A stretch of 47,284 nucleotides of DNA from Betaproteobacteria bacterium Ga0077527 (GCA_001464815.1 LNDW01000008.1:1-47284); one strand, 5' to 3'. Shown: positions 33,885 to 44,515, numbered from the stretch's first letter. The notes: generated from the letters alone by a model not told the origin. Translations and numbers: made by a program.

Positions 33885-35513
33885 TCAGGAAAAACGGAAC
33901 ACCAGTGACGGCTCGGCCATGCGGTCGCGCGCCTTGCGCATGCGCTCCGCCATCGCCAGGGCGTGGGGCGCGTTCTCGGCGAGGATCGCGAACTGACGCT
34001 CGTCCAGGCGCAACCCCGCCTTGTGCGCCATGCTTTCGACCAGAACCCGGGTTTTGCCATCCAGCGCCGCCGGCAGCGGCTCGTTGCGGCTGAGATCAGG
34101 CGCGGGCAGCGCCGCGCCGGGCTGCAATTGCGGACGCCTGAGGTGCCAGTCCGTCTCGCGCTGGTACGCGGCACCGGCCCGCAGCAGCAGCGCGTCGCTG
34201 CCTGCGCGTCCAAGCAGTTGCAGGCCCAGGGGCAATCCGTCCCGCGAAAAACCGCAGGGCAGGGCGAGAGCCGGGGTGCGCGCGCTGTTCGACGGCGTGC
34301 AGACGTTGCCGCGCAGCCAGAAATTCTCGCTGCGGTAATCCTCGAAGCGTGGTGCCGGGCCGAAACCGCAGGTCAGCAGCAGATCGTAGCGGTCGTGCAG
34401 CGGCTGCATCGCAGCCAGATAGACCCGGTGTTCGCGCAGGGCCTGCACATAATCCGCCGACTGGAACAGGCATGCGGGCAGGGCGCGGCCGAGAAAATCG
34501 CGTCCGAACAGTTGCGGCGCCTGGATCAGCTGCTGCTGATGAATCGAAAAAATCTCGCTCTCGGCGATGATCACCTTGATGTCGTAGCCGTCCTGCACCG
34601 GCTGGCTGCGGCAATCCTCAATGCTGGCGCCGAGGCCACGGAATGCGGCGATGGCTTCGTCCAGCGCCTTGGCGTGATCCGGATGCGCGGGGATATCTTC
34701 CTCCCAGTAATGGCGCAGCACACCGATGCGCAGGCCGCGGATGCCGGCGTCGAGCCCCGCTGAGTAATCGGTGATGTCGTGGCGCATGCTGCCGGCGTCG
34801 GCCGGATCGTAGCCGGCGATCACCTGCAGCAACAGTGCGCAATCCGCTGCACTGCGTGCCATCGGCCCGCAATGATCGAAGGTGAAGGAGTTCGGTATCA
34901 CGCCGGCACGGCTGACCAGGCCGTAGGTCGGCATCAGGCCGGTGATGCCGCAGAACGAGGCCGGCCCGCGGATCGAGCCGCCGGTATCCGAGCCCAGGGC
35001 TGCCGGCAGCAGGCCGGCGGCGACGGCGGCGGCGGAGCCGCTGGAAGAGCCACCGGTGAAATGTTCCGGGTTCCAGGGATTACGCGCCGGCGGCCACGGC
35101 AGGTCGAATGAGGGACCGCCGTGCGCAAACTCGTGGGTCTGCAATTTGCCGAGCAGAATGGCGCCGGCCTCGAGCAGTCTGCGCGTCGTGGTCGCGTCGC
35201 GATCGGGGATGTTGTCGCGGCACACCGCAGATCCGCCCGAGGTCAGGATGCCGCGGGTGTTGTAGATGTCCTTCAGGCCGAAGGGAATGCCGTGCAGCGG
35301 ACCGCGGTGATTGCCGCGCTGGATGTCGTGTTCGGCCTGGCGCGCCTGCTCACGCGCCAGTTCGGCGGTGACGGTGATGAACGCATTGATCCGTGGGTCG
35401 AGGCTTTCGATGCGCGCCAGCAGCGCATCGGTCAGTTCGACCGGAGACAGGCTGTGCCGGGCGATCAGCGCCGCGGCTTCAGCGATGCCAAGTTCATGCA
35501 ATGCCGGGCTCAT
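33885..35513 (-). CDS. Amidase fused to an AtzG-like C-terminal domain (amidase 3)
   Basis: A 542-residue amidase, about 75 residues longer than amidase 1. The catalytic parts are K81 in PFGLKDIYN, GGSSSGSAAAVA (154-165) and S180 in LGSDTGGSIRGPA. It shares GGPSFDLPWPPARNPWN with amidase 1 and is clearly its paralogue. After the usual amidase end near residue 455, a linker leads to a helical tail (about 480-542: VLVESMAHKAGL, FAILAENAPHALAMAERM) ending EPSLVFRFS. That tail matches the separate small protein at 29854 in layout and final motif. The gene lies 12 bp after the QueD-like gene on the same strand, so the two are probably co-transcribed. Confidence 0.88.
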   Translation of the reverse strand: MSPALHELGIAEAAALIARHSLSPVELTDALLARIESLDPRINAFITVTAELAREQARQAEHDIQRGNHRGPLHGIPFGLKDIYNTRGILTSGGSAVCRDNIPDRDATTTRRLLEAGAILLGKLQTHEFAHGGPSFDLPWPPARNPWNPEHFTGGSSSGSAAAVAAGLLPAALGSDTGGSIRGPASFCGITGLMPTYGLVSRAGVIPNSFTFDHCGPMARSAADCALLLQVIAGYDPADAGSMRHDITDYSAGLDAGIRGLRIGVLRHYWEEDIPAHPDHAKALDEAIAAFRGLGASIEDCRSQPVQDGYDIKVIIAESEIFSIHQQQLIQAPQLFGRDFLGRALPACLFQSADYVQALREHRVYLAAMQPLHDRYDLLLTCGFGPAPRFEDYRSENFWLRGNVCTPSNSARTPALALPCGFSRDGLPLGLQLLGRAGSDALLLRAGAAYQRETDWHLRRPQLQPGAALPAPDLSRNEPLPAALDGKTRVLVESMAHKAGLRLDERQFAILAENAPHALAMAERMRKARDRMAEPSLVFRFS

Positions 35514-35525
35514 CGCCTGTCCCTG

Positions 35526-35975
35526 TCAGGTTTCGCCGCGCAGGGCATCCGCCCAGCAGTTGGGTGTCTCGTAAAGCCGTACCCGTTCCAGTTGCAGCCG
35601 GTCGCCGTACTCGGCGCGATAGGCGGCATCGAGAGTAACGAAGGCCTGCTGAGCCAGATGCTCTGCCGTGGGCGGGGCATCAAACAGCACGGTCTTGTGT
35701 CCGGGAATGCCGGCGAGGAAGGCGGTGACCGCCTTGTCGCCGCGCCAGGCCAGGAAGGCGTGATCCCAGGGCTCGGCGATGAGCCGGGTGGCAATCGACT
35801 TGATTGCCGAAAAATCGATGACCATGCCCTCGTCGGCGGCACCCGGCGTCAAGATGACCGGACCGCTGACGGTGACTTCGAGGGCGTAGCGGTGGCCGTG
35901 GAGGTGCCGGCACTGGCTGCCGTGGTTGGGAATGCGGTGACCGGCGTCGAATTCCAGCCTGCGGGTGATTCTCAT
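35526..35975 (-). CDS. queD: 6-pyruvoyl-tetrahydropterin synthase / QueD family protein
   Basis: A 149-residue protein of the tunnelling fold. Zinc ligands are H13 (FDAGHRI) and H26, H28 in CRHLHGHRY, with the catalytic C22 just before; WDHAFL holds the second His and ETPNCWA the substrate-anchoring Glu. QueD makes 6-carboxytetrahydropterin from dihydroneopterin triphosphate on the way to queuosine. The C-x3-HGH form supports QueD over mammalian-type PTPS. TATAAT occurs on the minus strand at 35989-35984, but it is so close to the ATG that the transcript would be nearly leaderless. It is divergent from lysC and upstream of amidase 3. Confidence 0.9.
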   Translation of the reverse strand: MRITRRLEFDAGHRIPNHGSQCRHLHGHRYALEVTVSGPVILTPGAADEGMVIDFSAIKSIATRLIAEPWDHAFLAWRGDKAVTAFLAGIPGHKTVLFDAPPTAEHLAQQAFVTLDAAYRAEYGDRLQLERVRLYETPNCWADALRGET

Positions 35976-36094
35976 GGCCGGCGATTATACCGCCGGGGCC
36001 CGGCCACCCCTTCGGCAACCTCGTTTTTCCCCTGAAAATCCAATAAAATAGCGCCCTTTTTGGCAAGACAAAACCGCGAGTCCTTCAGCATCAT

Positions 36095-37321
36095 ATGGCC
36101 CTGATCGTTCAAAAATACGGCGGCACTTCGGTCGGCAGTCCGGAGCGCATCAAGAATGTGGCCAAACGCGTGGCGCGCTGGAAATCCCAGGGTCACGACG
36201 TGGTGGTCGTGGTTTCGGCGATGTCCGGCGAAACCAATCGCCTGATCGCGCTGGCCAAGGACATCCAGTCGCAGCCTGATGCGCGCGAACTCGACGTGAT
36301 GGTATCCACGGGCGAGCAGGTGACGATTGCGCTGCTGTCGATGGCGCTGCTTGAAATTGGCGTGCCGGCGCGCAGCTACACCGGTGGCCAGGTGCGCATC
36401 CTCACCGACAATGCCCATACCAAGGCGCGTATTCTCAGCATCGATGAGCACAACATGCGCGCCGACCTCAAGGCCGGGCGCGTGGTGGTGGTGGCGGGCT
36501 TCCAGGGCATCGACGAGGCCGGCAACATCACCACGCTGGGCCGCGGCGGTTCGGACACCACCGGTGTGGCGCTGGCCGCGGCGCTGAACGCCGATGAGTG
36601 CCAGATCTACACCGACGTGGATGGCGTTTACACCACCGACCCGCGCATCGTGCCGGAGGCGCGGCGCCTGAAGACCATCACCTTCGAGGAAATGCTCGAA
36701 ATGGCGAGCCTCGGCTCCAAGGTGCTGCAGATCCGCTCGGTTGAATTCGCCGGCAAGTACAAGGTGCGTTTGCGCGTGCTCTCCAGCTTCGAGGACGAAG
36801 GCGAGGGCACGCTGATCACTTTCGAGGAAGACAAGGACATGGAAAAAGCCGTCATCTCAGGCATTGCCTTCAACCGCGACGAGGCGAAAATCACCGTGCT
36901 CGGCGTGCCGGACCGTCCGGGCATCGCTTACCAGATCCTCGGCCCGGTGGGCGAGGCGAACATCGACGTCGACATGATCGTGCAGAACGTCGGCCACGAC
37001 GGCCTGACCGACTTCTCGTTCACGGTGCACCGCAATGATTACCAGAAGACGCTGAAGGTGCTGCAGCCGGTACTCGAGCACACCAAGGCGCGCGGCGTAC
37101 AGAGCGGCGACAAGATCGCCAAGGTCTCGGTGGTCGGCGTCGGCATGCGTTCACACGCCGGCATCGCCAGCACCATGTTCCGCACCCTGGCCGAGGAAGG
37201 CATCAACATCGAGATGATCTCCACCTCGGAAATCAAGATTTCTGTGGTGATCGACGAGAAATATACCGAGCTGGCCGTGCGTGTGTTGCACAAGGCATTT
37301 GGACTGGATCAACCGGCCTGA
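36095..37321 (+). CDS. lysC: Aspartate kinase
   Basis: A 408-residue kinase for the first step of lysine, threonine and methionine synthesis. The catalytic domain has [15 protein letters not shown] at the N-terminus, [38 protein letters not shown] and [18 protein letters not shown]. Two C-terminal ACT domains (from about residues 265 and 345: [36 protein letters not shown]) give feedback control by lysine and threonine. The sequence continues to a normal end, and tRNA-Ser(GCU) lies 83 bp downstream, a usual betaproteobacterial pairing. The 119-bp gap to the divergent queD holds both promoters. Confidence 0.96.
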   Translation: MALIVQKYGGTSVGSPERIKNVAKRVARWKSQGHDVVVVVSAMSGETNRLIALAKDIQSQPDARELDVMVSTGEQVTIALLSMALLEIGVPARSYTGGQVRILTDNAHTKARILSIDEHNMRADLKAGRVVVVAGFQGIDEAGNITTLGRGGSDTTGVALAAALNADECQIYTDVDGVYTTDPRIVPEARRLKTITFEEMLEMASLGSKVLQIRSVEFAGKYKVRLRVLSSFEDEGEGTLITFEEDKDMEKAVISGIAFNRDEAKITVLGVPDRPGIAYQILGPVGEANIDVDMIVQNVGHDGLTDFSFTVHRNDYQKTLKVLQPVLEHTKARGVQSGDKIAKVSVVGVGMRSHAGIASTMFRTLAEEGINIEMISTSEIKISVVIDEKYTELAVRVLHKAFGLDQPA

Positions 37322-37404
37322 TTGGCGGATTACCGGGCAGGGTGCTGTGGTAACCTTGCCGAAATTGCAGTAAACAGTTTGCGCAGTCGCAGCAACAGGG
37401 TTCC

Positions 37405-37497
37405 GGAGAGATGGCCGAGTGGTCGAAGGCGCGCCCCTGCTAAGGGCGTATGGGGGCAAAACCTCCATCGAGGGTTCGAATCCCTCTCTCTCCGCCA
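37405..37497 (+). tRNA. tRNA-Ser(GCU)
   Basis: A 93-nt class II tRNA with encoded CCA. The acceptor GGAGAGA pairs with TCTCTCC, and the anticodon loop CTGCTAA gives GCU (reads AGC/AGU). It has a long variable arm. Its last 19 nt recur 190 bp downstream. Confidence 0.96.
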
Positions 37498-37506
37498 AAT
37501 AAAAAA

Positions 37507-37532
37507 CGGGGCCTTGTGCCCCGGTTTTTTTT
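37507..37532 (+). terminator. Intrinsic terminator after tRNA-Ser(GCU)
   Basis: CGGGGC-cttgt-GCCCCG followed by G and TTTTTTTT, 9 bp after the tRNA CCA. Confidence 0.9.
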
Positions 37533-37691
37533 GTGGAGATGGGAGTAGAGAGAAGCCTCCGGTTCGACCAGCGACACGCGGGGCGTGTCGCGCAGGACGC
37601 CGCGCCTTCAGCGCGGCGGTCCCGAGCGGCAGCGAGGGATGACGGATCGCCTTGAGGCGAGCCGGCACAATCCCTCTCTCTCCGCCAAATA

Positions 37692-37718
37692 AATAACGGG
37701 GCCTTGAGCCCCGTTATT
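37692..37718 (-). terminator. Hairpin in second repeat copy, probable terminator of the AsmA gene
   Basis: AATAACGGGGC-cttga-GCCCCGTTATT is an 11-bp perfect stem 77 bp beyond the stop of the minus-strand AsmA gene. On the minus strand the stem is followed by TATTT. Confidence 0.65.
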
Positions 37719-37795
37719 GTTTTGCGGGGAGGCAGTGGAAAGAAGCCTGCGGTTCGAGCAGCGACAAGCGGGGCGTGTCGCGCAGGTCGTCGAAA

Positions 37796-39130
37796 CTATT
37801 TCCTGGTGTCCTTCTCGCCGCCAAACAATCCGCCCGCCCAGTTGCCGACCTTGGCACCTACCGTGGTGCCGACACCGGGCATCACCACGCTGCCCAGCGC
37901 CGCGCCGGCGATGGATGCACCACTGGGCAGGGCCATCGGCGAATCCACAGTACCACTGAGGTTGAGCGGCACCACCAATGCACTGCCCACCTGGGCATTA
38001 ATGCGTCCGGAGAGTGCCTTGTTCGGCGCAATGGTGACATTGCCTTCCGCACCGAGCGAGCCGGATGTCACCTTGAGGTTGGTGATGCGCTGCGTGCCGC
38101 GATCCATCGCAAATTGGCCGGACAGCGTGTCGAAACGGGTTTCGCCACCGGTTTCCCGGGTAATCAGCCGCGTTGCTGCACGCTGCAGATCGATGCCCTG
38201 CAGCACGCCGTCGCGGATGTCAAAGGGGGTTTCCAGGCGCATCGCCGCACCGATTTGTTCGGGTTTGGCGGATTCACCGGAGAACAGTGGCTTGGCGCTG
38301 AGGCGGCCGCTGATTTTTGCAGCCGGTGAAAACAGCGGCACCAGTTCGCGCAGCTCCACGGCATCAACGGCAAGCTGGCCTTTCAGGCGCAGGCCTTTTT
38401 GCCAATTGACTTCCATCACCCCGCCGATTTTTCCCTGATAGAGCTTTGACTCGATCTGGCGCAGATCAAGGCTGGTCGGTGTGGCGAAGCCGCTGACCTT
38501 CAGCTCGTCAAATTTCATCGGTGGCCCCAGCGGCAGCGACCAGTCGCGGGCATCAACCGTGAGGCGCAAGCGGTTCTGGTCGGCAGGCTGCAGCGCGGCC
38601 TTGAACTTACCGTCGCGGGCACTGAGCAGCGCGCGCTGCGGCAGGCCATCCTCTCCGATACCGACCTCGGCGTCGAAGGGCCCGAGTTTTTTCTGTTGCA
38701 GTTGCAGCGAGGCATCGTTGAGGCGGATTTCACGCACCACCACCTTGAACGCAGCCGGAGGTGCCTTCGGATCGGCCTTGGTCCATTGGGGAATCTTGTC
38801 GAGCGCGCGCTGGGTGATCAGCAGGCCGTCGATGTCGATGCTGCGGATGACCTTGGTTGAAGTCAGCAGCGACAGCAGATCGGGGGTGACAGCCACCTTG
38901 CCGACCGTCAGATCACCGGCTTTGCCGACTTGGATGCCTTCAATCAATACATGGGGCAGTGGCAGGACGCGCAGATTTAACTGGCGCAGCATTACCGGCT
39001 CCTTCAGCTTGTCGGAGACCATCGCTTCGATCTGCGGACGATAGCTGTCCAGCGAGACCAGCACCGGCACCATGGCGAGTCCCGCAAAAATCAGCGAAAT
39101 AACCAGAACTGCACGCTTAAACCACTTCAT
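37796..39130 (-). CDS. AsmA-family envelope protein
   Basis: A 444-residue inner-membrane-anchored periplasmic protein. ATG 39130 gives MKWFKRAVLVISLIFAGLAMVPVLVSLD, a typical N-terminal anchor; an upstream frame extension runs into the tRNA-Asn leader. The N-terminal AsmA region (SYRPQIEAMVSDKLKEPVMLRQLNLRVLP in part) is followed by long beta-rich stretches. The C-terminal AsmA-like block has GVLQGIDLQRAATRLI, FDTLSGQFAMDRG and NVTIAPNKALSGRI, then a Gly-rich tail. Members act in outer-membrane lipid or protein homeostasis; phospholipid transport is proposed for relatives. It is probably monocistronic, with a terminator-like hairpin in the downstream repeat. Confidence 0.88.
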   Translation of the reverse strand: MKWFKRAVLVISLIFAGLAMVPVLVSLDSYRPQIEAMVSDKLKEPVMLRQLNLRVLPLPHVLIEGIQVGKAGDLTVGKVAVTPDLLSLLTSTKVIRSIDIDGLLITQRALDKIPQWTKADPKAPPAAFKVVVREIRLNDASLQLQQKKLGPFDAEVGIGEDGLPQRALLSARDGKFKAALQPADQNRLRLTVDARDWSLPLGPPMKFDELKVSGFATPTSLDLRQIESKLYQGKIGGVMEVNWQKGLRLKGQLAVDAVELRELVPLFSPAAKISGRLSAKPLFSGESAKPEQIGAAMRLETPFDIRDGVLQGIDLQRAATRLITRETGGETRFDTLSGQFAMDRGTQRITNLKVTSGSLGAEGNVTIAPNKALSGRINAQVGSALVVPLNLSGTVDSPMALPSGASIAGAALGSVVMPGVGTTVGAKVGNWAGGLFGGEKDTRK

Positions 39131-39221
39131 TTCAACCGATATCCTGCGTTGACCGGCATGGCACCGGAAGCTAGAATACGCCCCTCGCTGAACCGCCAAC
39201 AACCGGTTTTTAAAGCGAAAT

Positions 39222-39297
39222 TCCCCGATAGCTCAGTCGGTAGAGCGACGGACTGTTAATCCGCAGGTCCCTGGTTCGAGCCCAGGTCGGGGAGCCA
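39222..39297 (+). tRNA. tRNA-Asn(GUU)
   Basis: A 76-nt tRNA with encoded CCA. The acceptor TCCCCGA pairs with TCGGGGA, the anticodon loop CTGTTAA gives GUU, and the T loop is GGTTCGAGCC. Confidence 0.97.
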
Positions 39298-39307
39298 GAC
39301 ATCGAAC

Positions 39308-39337
39308 AAAAAAGCCCGCATTGCTGCGGGCTTTTTT
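39308..39337. terminator. Bidirectional terminator between tRNA-Asn and tyrB
   Basis: AAAAAA-GCCCGCA-ttgc-TGCGGGC-TTTTTT serves the tRNA on plus and tyrB on minus. Confidence 0.92.
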
Positions 39338-39354
39338 CTTTTCTCCGGCGGCGT

Positions 39355-40566
39355 TCAGCTGCTGACCAGCACATCGCCGATGGCTTTTGCCACATAGTCG
39401 ATGTTCTTGGTGTTCAGCGCGGCGACGCAGATGCGGCCGCTGTCCAGCGCATAGATTGAATATTTCTCGCGCAGCTTGGTGACCTGGGCCTTGGTCAGGC
39501 CGGAGTAGGAGAACATGCCGCGCTGGTCGACGATGAAGCCGAAATCGAAGTCGGCGCGTTGTTCACGCACTTTTTCGACCAGCGACTTGCGCATGACCTT
39601 GATGCGGTCGCGCATGCCGGCCAGCTCCTGCTCCCACAACGCACGCAGTTCGGGGTTGGTCAGCACCATCGCCACCGCCTGGCCGCCGTGGGTGGGCGGG
39701 TTGGAGTAGTTGGTGCGGATCACGCGTTTCAACTGGCTGAGGGTGCGCGCGGCTTCATCCTTGTCGCGGGTGACGATGCTCAGCGCACCGACCCGTTCGC
39801 CATACAGGGACATTGACTTCGAATACGAGCTCGACACGAAAACCGCAGGTAATTCGGTGGCGAATTTGCGCACCACTGCGGCATCGGCATCGAGGCCGTC
39901 GGCAAAACCCTGGTAGGCGAGGTCGAGGAAGGGCACCAGCTCGTTCTGCTTCACCGCGGCGAGCACCTTTTGCCACTGCGCCGGCGTGAGGTCGATGCCG
40001 GTCGGGTTGTGGCAGCAGGCATGCAGCACCACGACCGAACCCTTGGCCATCGCACCGAGCGCGGCGAGCATGGCGTCGAATTTCACGCCATTGGTGGCGG
40101 CATCGTAGTAGGGGTAGGTCTTGACGTTGAAGCCGGCGTATTCAAACAGCGCACGGTGGTTTTCCCAGCTCGGGTCGCTGATGTAGAGCTCGGCGCCGGG
40201 GTTGAAGCGGCGCAGGAAGTCGCCGCCGACCTTCAGGCCGCCGGTGCCGCCGAGGGTCTGCACGGTGACCACGCGGCCGGATTTGACCGGCTCGGAATCG
40301 GCGCCGAACAGCGCCTGCTGGGTGGCCTTGTCGTAGGCGGCAATGCCGTCGATTGGCAGGTAGGCGCGGGGCAGTGCGGTCTCGACCAGCTTCTGCTCGG
40401 CCTTGCGCACGCACTGCAGCACCGGCACCTTGCCATCATCGTCCGTGTAAATACCGACACCCAGATTAACTTTTTTCGGATTGGTATCAGCTACATAGGC
40501 TTCAGTCACGCCGAGGATCGGATCCTTCGGCGCCATTTCGATCTTGTCGAGCACGGAGCTGGTCAT
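39355..40566 (-). CDS. tyrB: Aromatic amino acid / aspartate aminotransferase
   Basis: A 403-residue class I (subgroup I-beta) PLP aminotransferase. Segments are DPILGVTEAYVADTNPKKVNLGVGIYTDDDG (in part), YLPIDGIAAYDKATQ, TLGGTGGLKVGGDFL, SDPSWENHRALFEYAGF, HACCHNPTGIDLT, PFLDLAYQGFADG, SSSYSKSMSLYGERVG with the PLP lysine, NYSNPPTHGG, and the late SGRICVAALN with the carboxylate-binding Arg. TyrB and AspC cannot be separated by eye; it can finish phenylalanine and tyrosine synthesis started by pheA and tyrA upstream. It is divergent from uvrB, as in many betaproteobacteria. Confidence 0.93.
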   Translation of the reverse strand: MTSSVLDKIEMAPKDPILGVTEAYVADTNPKKVNLGVGIYTDDDGKVPVLQCVRKAEQKLVETALPRAYLPIDGIAAYDKATQQALFGADSEPVKSGRVVTVQTLGGTGGLKVGGDFLRRFNPGAELYISDPSWENHRALFEYAGFNVKTYPYYDAATNGVKFDAMLAALGAMAKGSVVVLHACCHNPTGIDLTPAQWQKVLAAVKQNELVPFLDLAYQGFADGLDADAAVVRKFATELPAVFVSSSYSKSMSLYGERVGALSIVTRDKDEAARTLSQLKRVIRTNYSNPPTHGGQAVAMVLTNPELRALWEQELAGMRDRIKVMRKSLVEKVREQRADFDFGFIVDQRGMFSYSGLTKAQVTKLREKYSIYALDSGRICVAALNTKNIDYVAKAIGDVLVSS

Positions 40567-40605
40567 GGCAGGTTTTATGGTGAGGAAATGAGTCAGAAAG
40601 ACTGC

Positions 40606-40635
40606 ATTTTAGCTGTCTTTTTGCGCCGCACCCAA
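40606..40635 (-). promoter_or_regulatory. Candidate tyrB promoter
   Basis: On the minus strand TTGGGT (40635-40630), an 18-bp spacer and TAAAAT (40611-40606) lie 40 bp upstream of the tyrB ATG. Confidence 0.4.
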
Positions 40636-40727
40636 ACGGTGCCTGATTGAATGCCGGAGTGGTGCCAGGTTGTGGCGTCGCTTGGGGGAAGGCAAACCGG
40701 TAACATCGACGCTTTTGCCTGCCACGC

Positions 40728-42752
<2,025 letters not shown>

Positions 42753-43021
42753 GCCGTTTTTACGGTGACAGCAATCGCTCACTGGAAATCCCGTGCCAGA
42801 AATGCCTTTTATCGTGATCGGACACTGATCGCGTGTAATCAACGCGCTTCGCTGAAAAATGACTTTCCTGCGGCGATAGGGACTAAACTGCGTTTCTGAC
42901 TTCCATTCGACCCTTCTCGGGCGCGCACTTGAAATGTCATGGTTTCGAGCCAAGTCAGCGCGCCAACCGGATGTCTTGATCCCCGGCCTCCGTGGCATTG
43001 CTCAATCACACGGGGTGCTGC

Positions 43022-43888
43022 ATGGTGCGTCTGAAGCTGTTCATCGAACTGAAGTACGAGGTCATTGACCATGTCAGCGACTTCATTTTCAACATTCACG
43101 CGGCGCTGACACCCGCACAGACCCTGGTTTCTGAAAATCTCCGGGTCAGTCAATCCGTTTCGCTGCACCCGTTTGTCGATCCCGCCCACGGCAACCGTTA
43201 CATGCGGTTGCGAGCGGACCCCGGCGACCTGACCCTGCGCTACGAAGCGATTGTCGACATTGTCCATCACACGGCTTCACCCGACAGTGTGGGGGAAGTG
43301 CCGGTGTCTGAACTGCCGGCCGAGGCGCTGGCCTACATCTACCCGAGTCGTTATTGCCAGTCAGACCGGCTGGCAAGGCTCGCCAACACCGAATTCGGGC
43401 ATCTGCCGCATGGTTACTGGAGGGTCCGCGCAATCCAGGACTGGGTGCAGCGTCGAACCAAATTTCTGTCGGGCAGCTCGATGGCTACCACTTCGGCGCT
43501 GGATACCGTTGTCGAGCAGGTTGGTGTTTGCCGTGATTTCGCACACCTGATGATCGCGCTTTGCCGAGCCTTGAACATCCCTGCGCGCTTTGTCACCGGC
43601 ATTGACTATGGATCAAACCCGATGTTCGGGCCGCCGGATTTTCATGCCTATGTGGAAATCTTTCTCTCCGGCCGCTGGTTTCTGTTCGACCCAACGGGCA
43701 TGGTTTTGCCGACCGGGTTGATACGCATCGGCACCGGACGCGATGCGGCTGATGTGTCGTTCGCAACCATTTTCGGACAAGTCAAATCTTATTCGCCAAT
43801 GATCGGGATCGAAGGCGTGGAGGATCTGGCTGGCGGCATCACGCTGCCCATGGCCTGCGGCGAAGCACTGTCCACTTCGCTGACTTGA
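43022..43888 (+). CDS. Transglutaminase-like cysteine peptidase family protein
   Basis: A 288-residue protein starting at ATG 43022 (an in-frame ATG at 42992 adds 10 weakly supported residues). The Cys-His-Asp triad of the transglutaminase core is complete: C170 in VEQVGVCRDFAHL, H208 in DFHAYVEIF and D223 in FLFDPTG. The N-terminal ~110 residues form a beta-rich domain with RYEAIVDI and the Y-I-x-P-S-R-Y-C-x-S-D segment typical of bacterial transglutaminase-like proteins. No signal peptide is visible, so it is likely cytosolic. Such proteins act as peptidases or amidases rather than cross-linkers. It has a 269-bp leader with no other gene and sits between uvrB and the phosphatase gene. Confidence 0.87.
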   Translation: MVRLKLFIELKYEVIDHVSDFIFNIHAALTPAQTLVSENLRVSQSVSLHPFVDPAHGNRYMRLRADPGDLTLRYEAIVDIVHHTASPDSVGEVPVSELPAEALAYIYPSRYCQSDRLARLANTEFGHLPHGYWRVRAIQDWVQRRTKFLSGSSMATTSALDTVVEQVGVCRDFAHLMIALCRALNIPARFVTGIDYGSNPMFGPPDFHAYVEIFLSGRWFLFDPTGMVLPTGLIRIGTGRDAADVSFATIFGQVKSYSPMIGIEGVEDLAGGITLPMACGEALSTSLT

Positions 43889-43984
43889 GGTGTCTGCGCA
43901 CTCATTTTTCGGGCTGTTGTTTCTGTGTCTGCAGATGCGATCGTTCCTGCGCTATCCTGAGCCACGTATGGCCGTGCCGTGTAT

Positions 43985-44470
43985 ATGAAACATATTGATG
44001 GAATCAGGGTGCTCTTTGTCTGCATGGGCAACATCTGCCGTTCGCCAACCGCGGAAGGTGTGTTCCGTCATGTCGTGCAGCGCGAGGGCATGACCGACCG
44101 CATCCACATCGATTCCGCCGGTACCCACGCTTACCACATCGGTGAACCGCCCGATGCGCGCTCGCAGGCCGCGGCGGCGAAGCGCGGCTATGACGTGTCA
44201 GCACAGCGGGCACGGCAGGTGGCTGGGGAGGACTTCGCCGAATTTGATTACGTGCTGGCGATGGATGCGCATAATCGCGAGCTGCTGTTGCAGCGCTGCC
44301 CGCCACGGCATCGCGGCAAGGTGCGCCTGTTTCTGGAATTTGCCGAAGGTGCGACAGTGCGCGAAGTGCCTGATCCGTACTACGGCGGGGCGCAGGGTTT
44401 CGAGGAAGTGCTGGATCTGGTCGAGCATGCGGCTGAGGGTTTGCTGCGACACATAAAAAATGATCAATAA
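43985..44470 (+). CDS. Low-molecular-weight protein tyrosine phosphatase
   Basis: A 161-residue cytosolic phosphatase. ATG 43985 is chosen; GTG 43979 is two codons upstream. The P-loop is VLFVCMGNICRSPTAEG with nucleophile C13 and R19, and the general-acid loop is VPDPYYGGAQGFEEV with the catalytic Asp and the paired tyrosines. Bacterial members dephosphorylate tyrosine kinases of exopolysaccharide export or stress proteins; no capsule genes are nearby, so a housekeeping role is more likely. The last codons overlap copy E of the dispersed AT-rich element, and a terminator hairpin follows. Confidence 0.93.
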   Translation: MKHIDGIRVLFVCMGNICRSPTAEGVFRHVVQREGMTDRIHIDSAGTHAYHIGEPPDARSQAAAAKRGYDVSAQRARQVAGEDFAEFDYVLAMDAHNRELLLQRCPPRHRGKVRLFLEFAEGATVREVPDPYYGGAQGFEEVLDLVEHAAEGLLRHIKNDQ

Positions 44471-44485
44471 AAACAATGGCTTATA
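44463..44485 (-). repeat. Dispersed AT-rich element, copy E (phosphatase 3' end)
   Basis: The exact reverse complement of copy A over 23 bp. It covers the phosphatase stop codon and the bases before the terminator. Confidence 0.85.
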
Positions 44486-44488
44486 AAC

Positions 44489-44515
44489 AAAACGGCAGCC
44501 CCGGGCTGCCGTTTT
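44489..44515. terminator. Terminator between phosphatase and second Bug gene
   Basis: AAAACGGCAGCC-ccg-GGCTGCCGTTTT is a 12-bp perfect inverted repeat with T-runs on both strands, between convergent genes. Confidence 0.88.

Larger units (their letters stand above)
37479..37786. repeat. Tandem duplication, offset 190 bp, starting in the tRNA-Ser 3' end
   Basis: 37479-37596 aligns without gaps to 37669-37786, with about 17 differences in 118 bp. Each copy has the tRNA T-arm/acceptor end TCCCTCTCTCTCCGCCA, a terminator-like hairpin, the segment AGAAGCCT-C/G-CGGTTCGA, and a GCGACACGC/GCGTGTCGC-type palindrome. Between the copies lie two further hairpins (about 37598-37617 and 37647-37660). Confidence 0.85.

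Noticed and set aside
37669..37687. Second tRNA-Ser gene
   Set aside because: Only the T-arm/acceptor end is duplicated; there is no anticodon arm, so it is a fragment.
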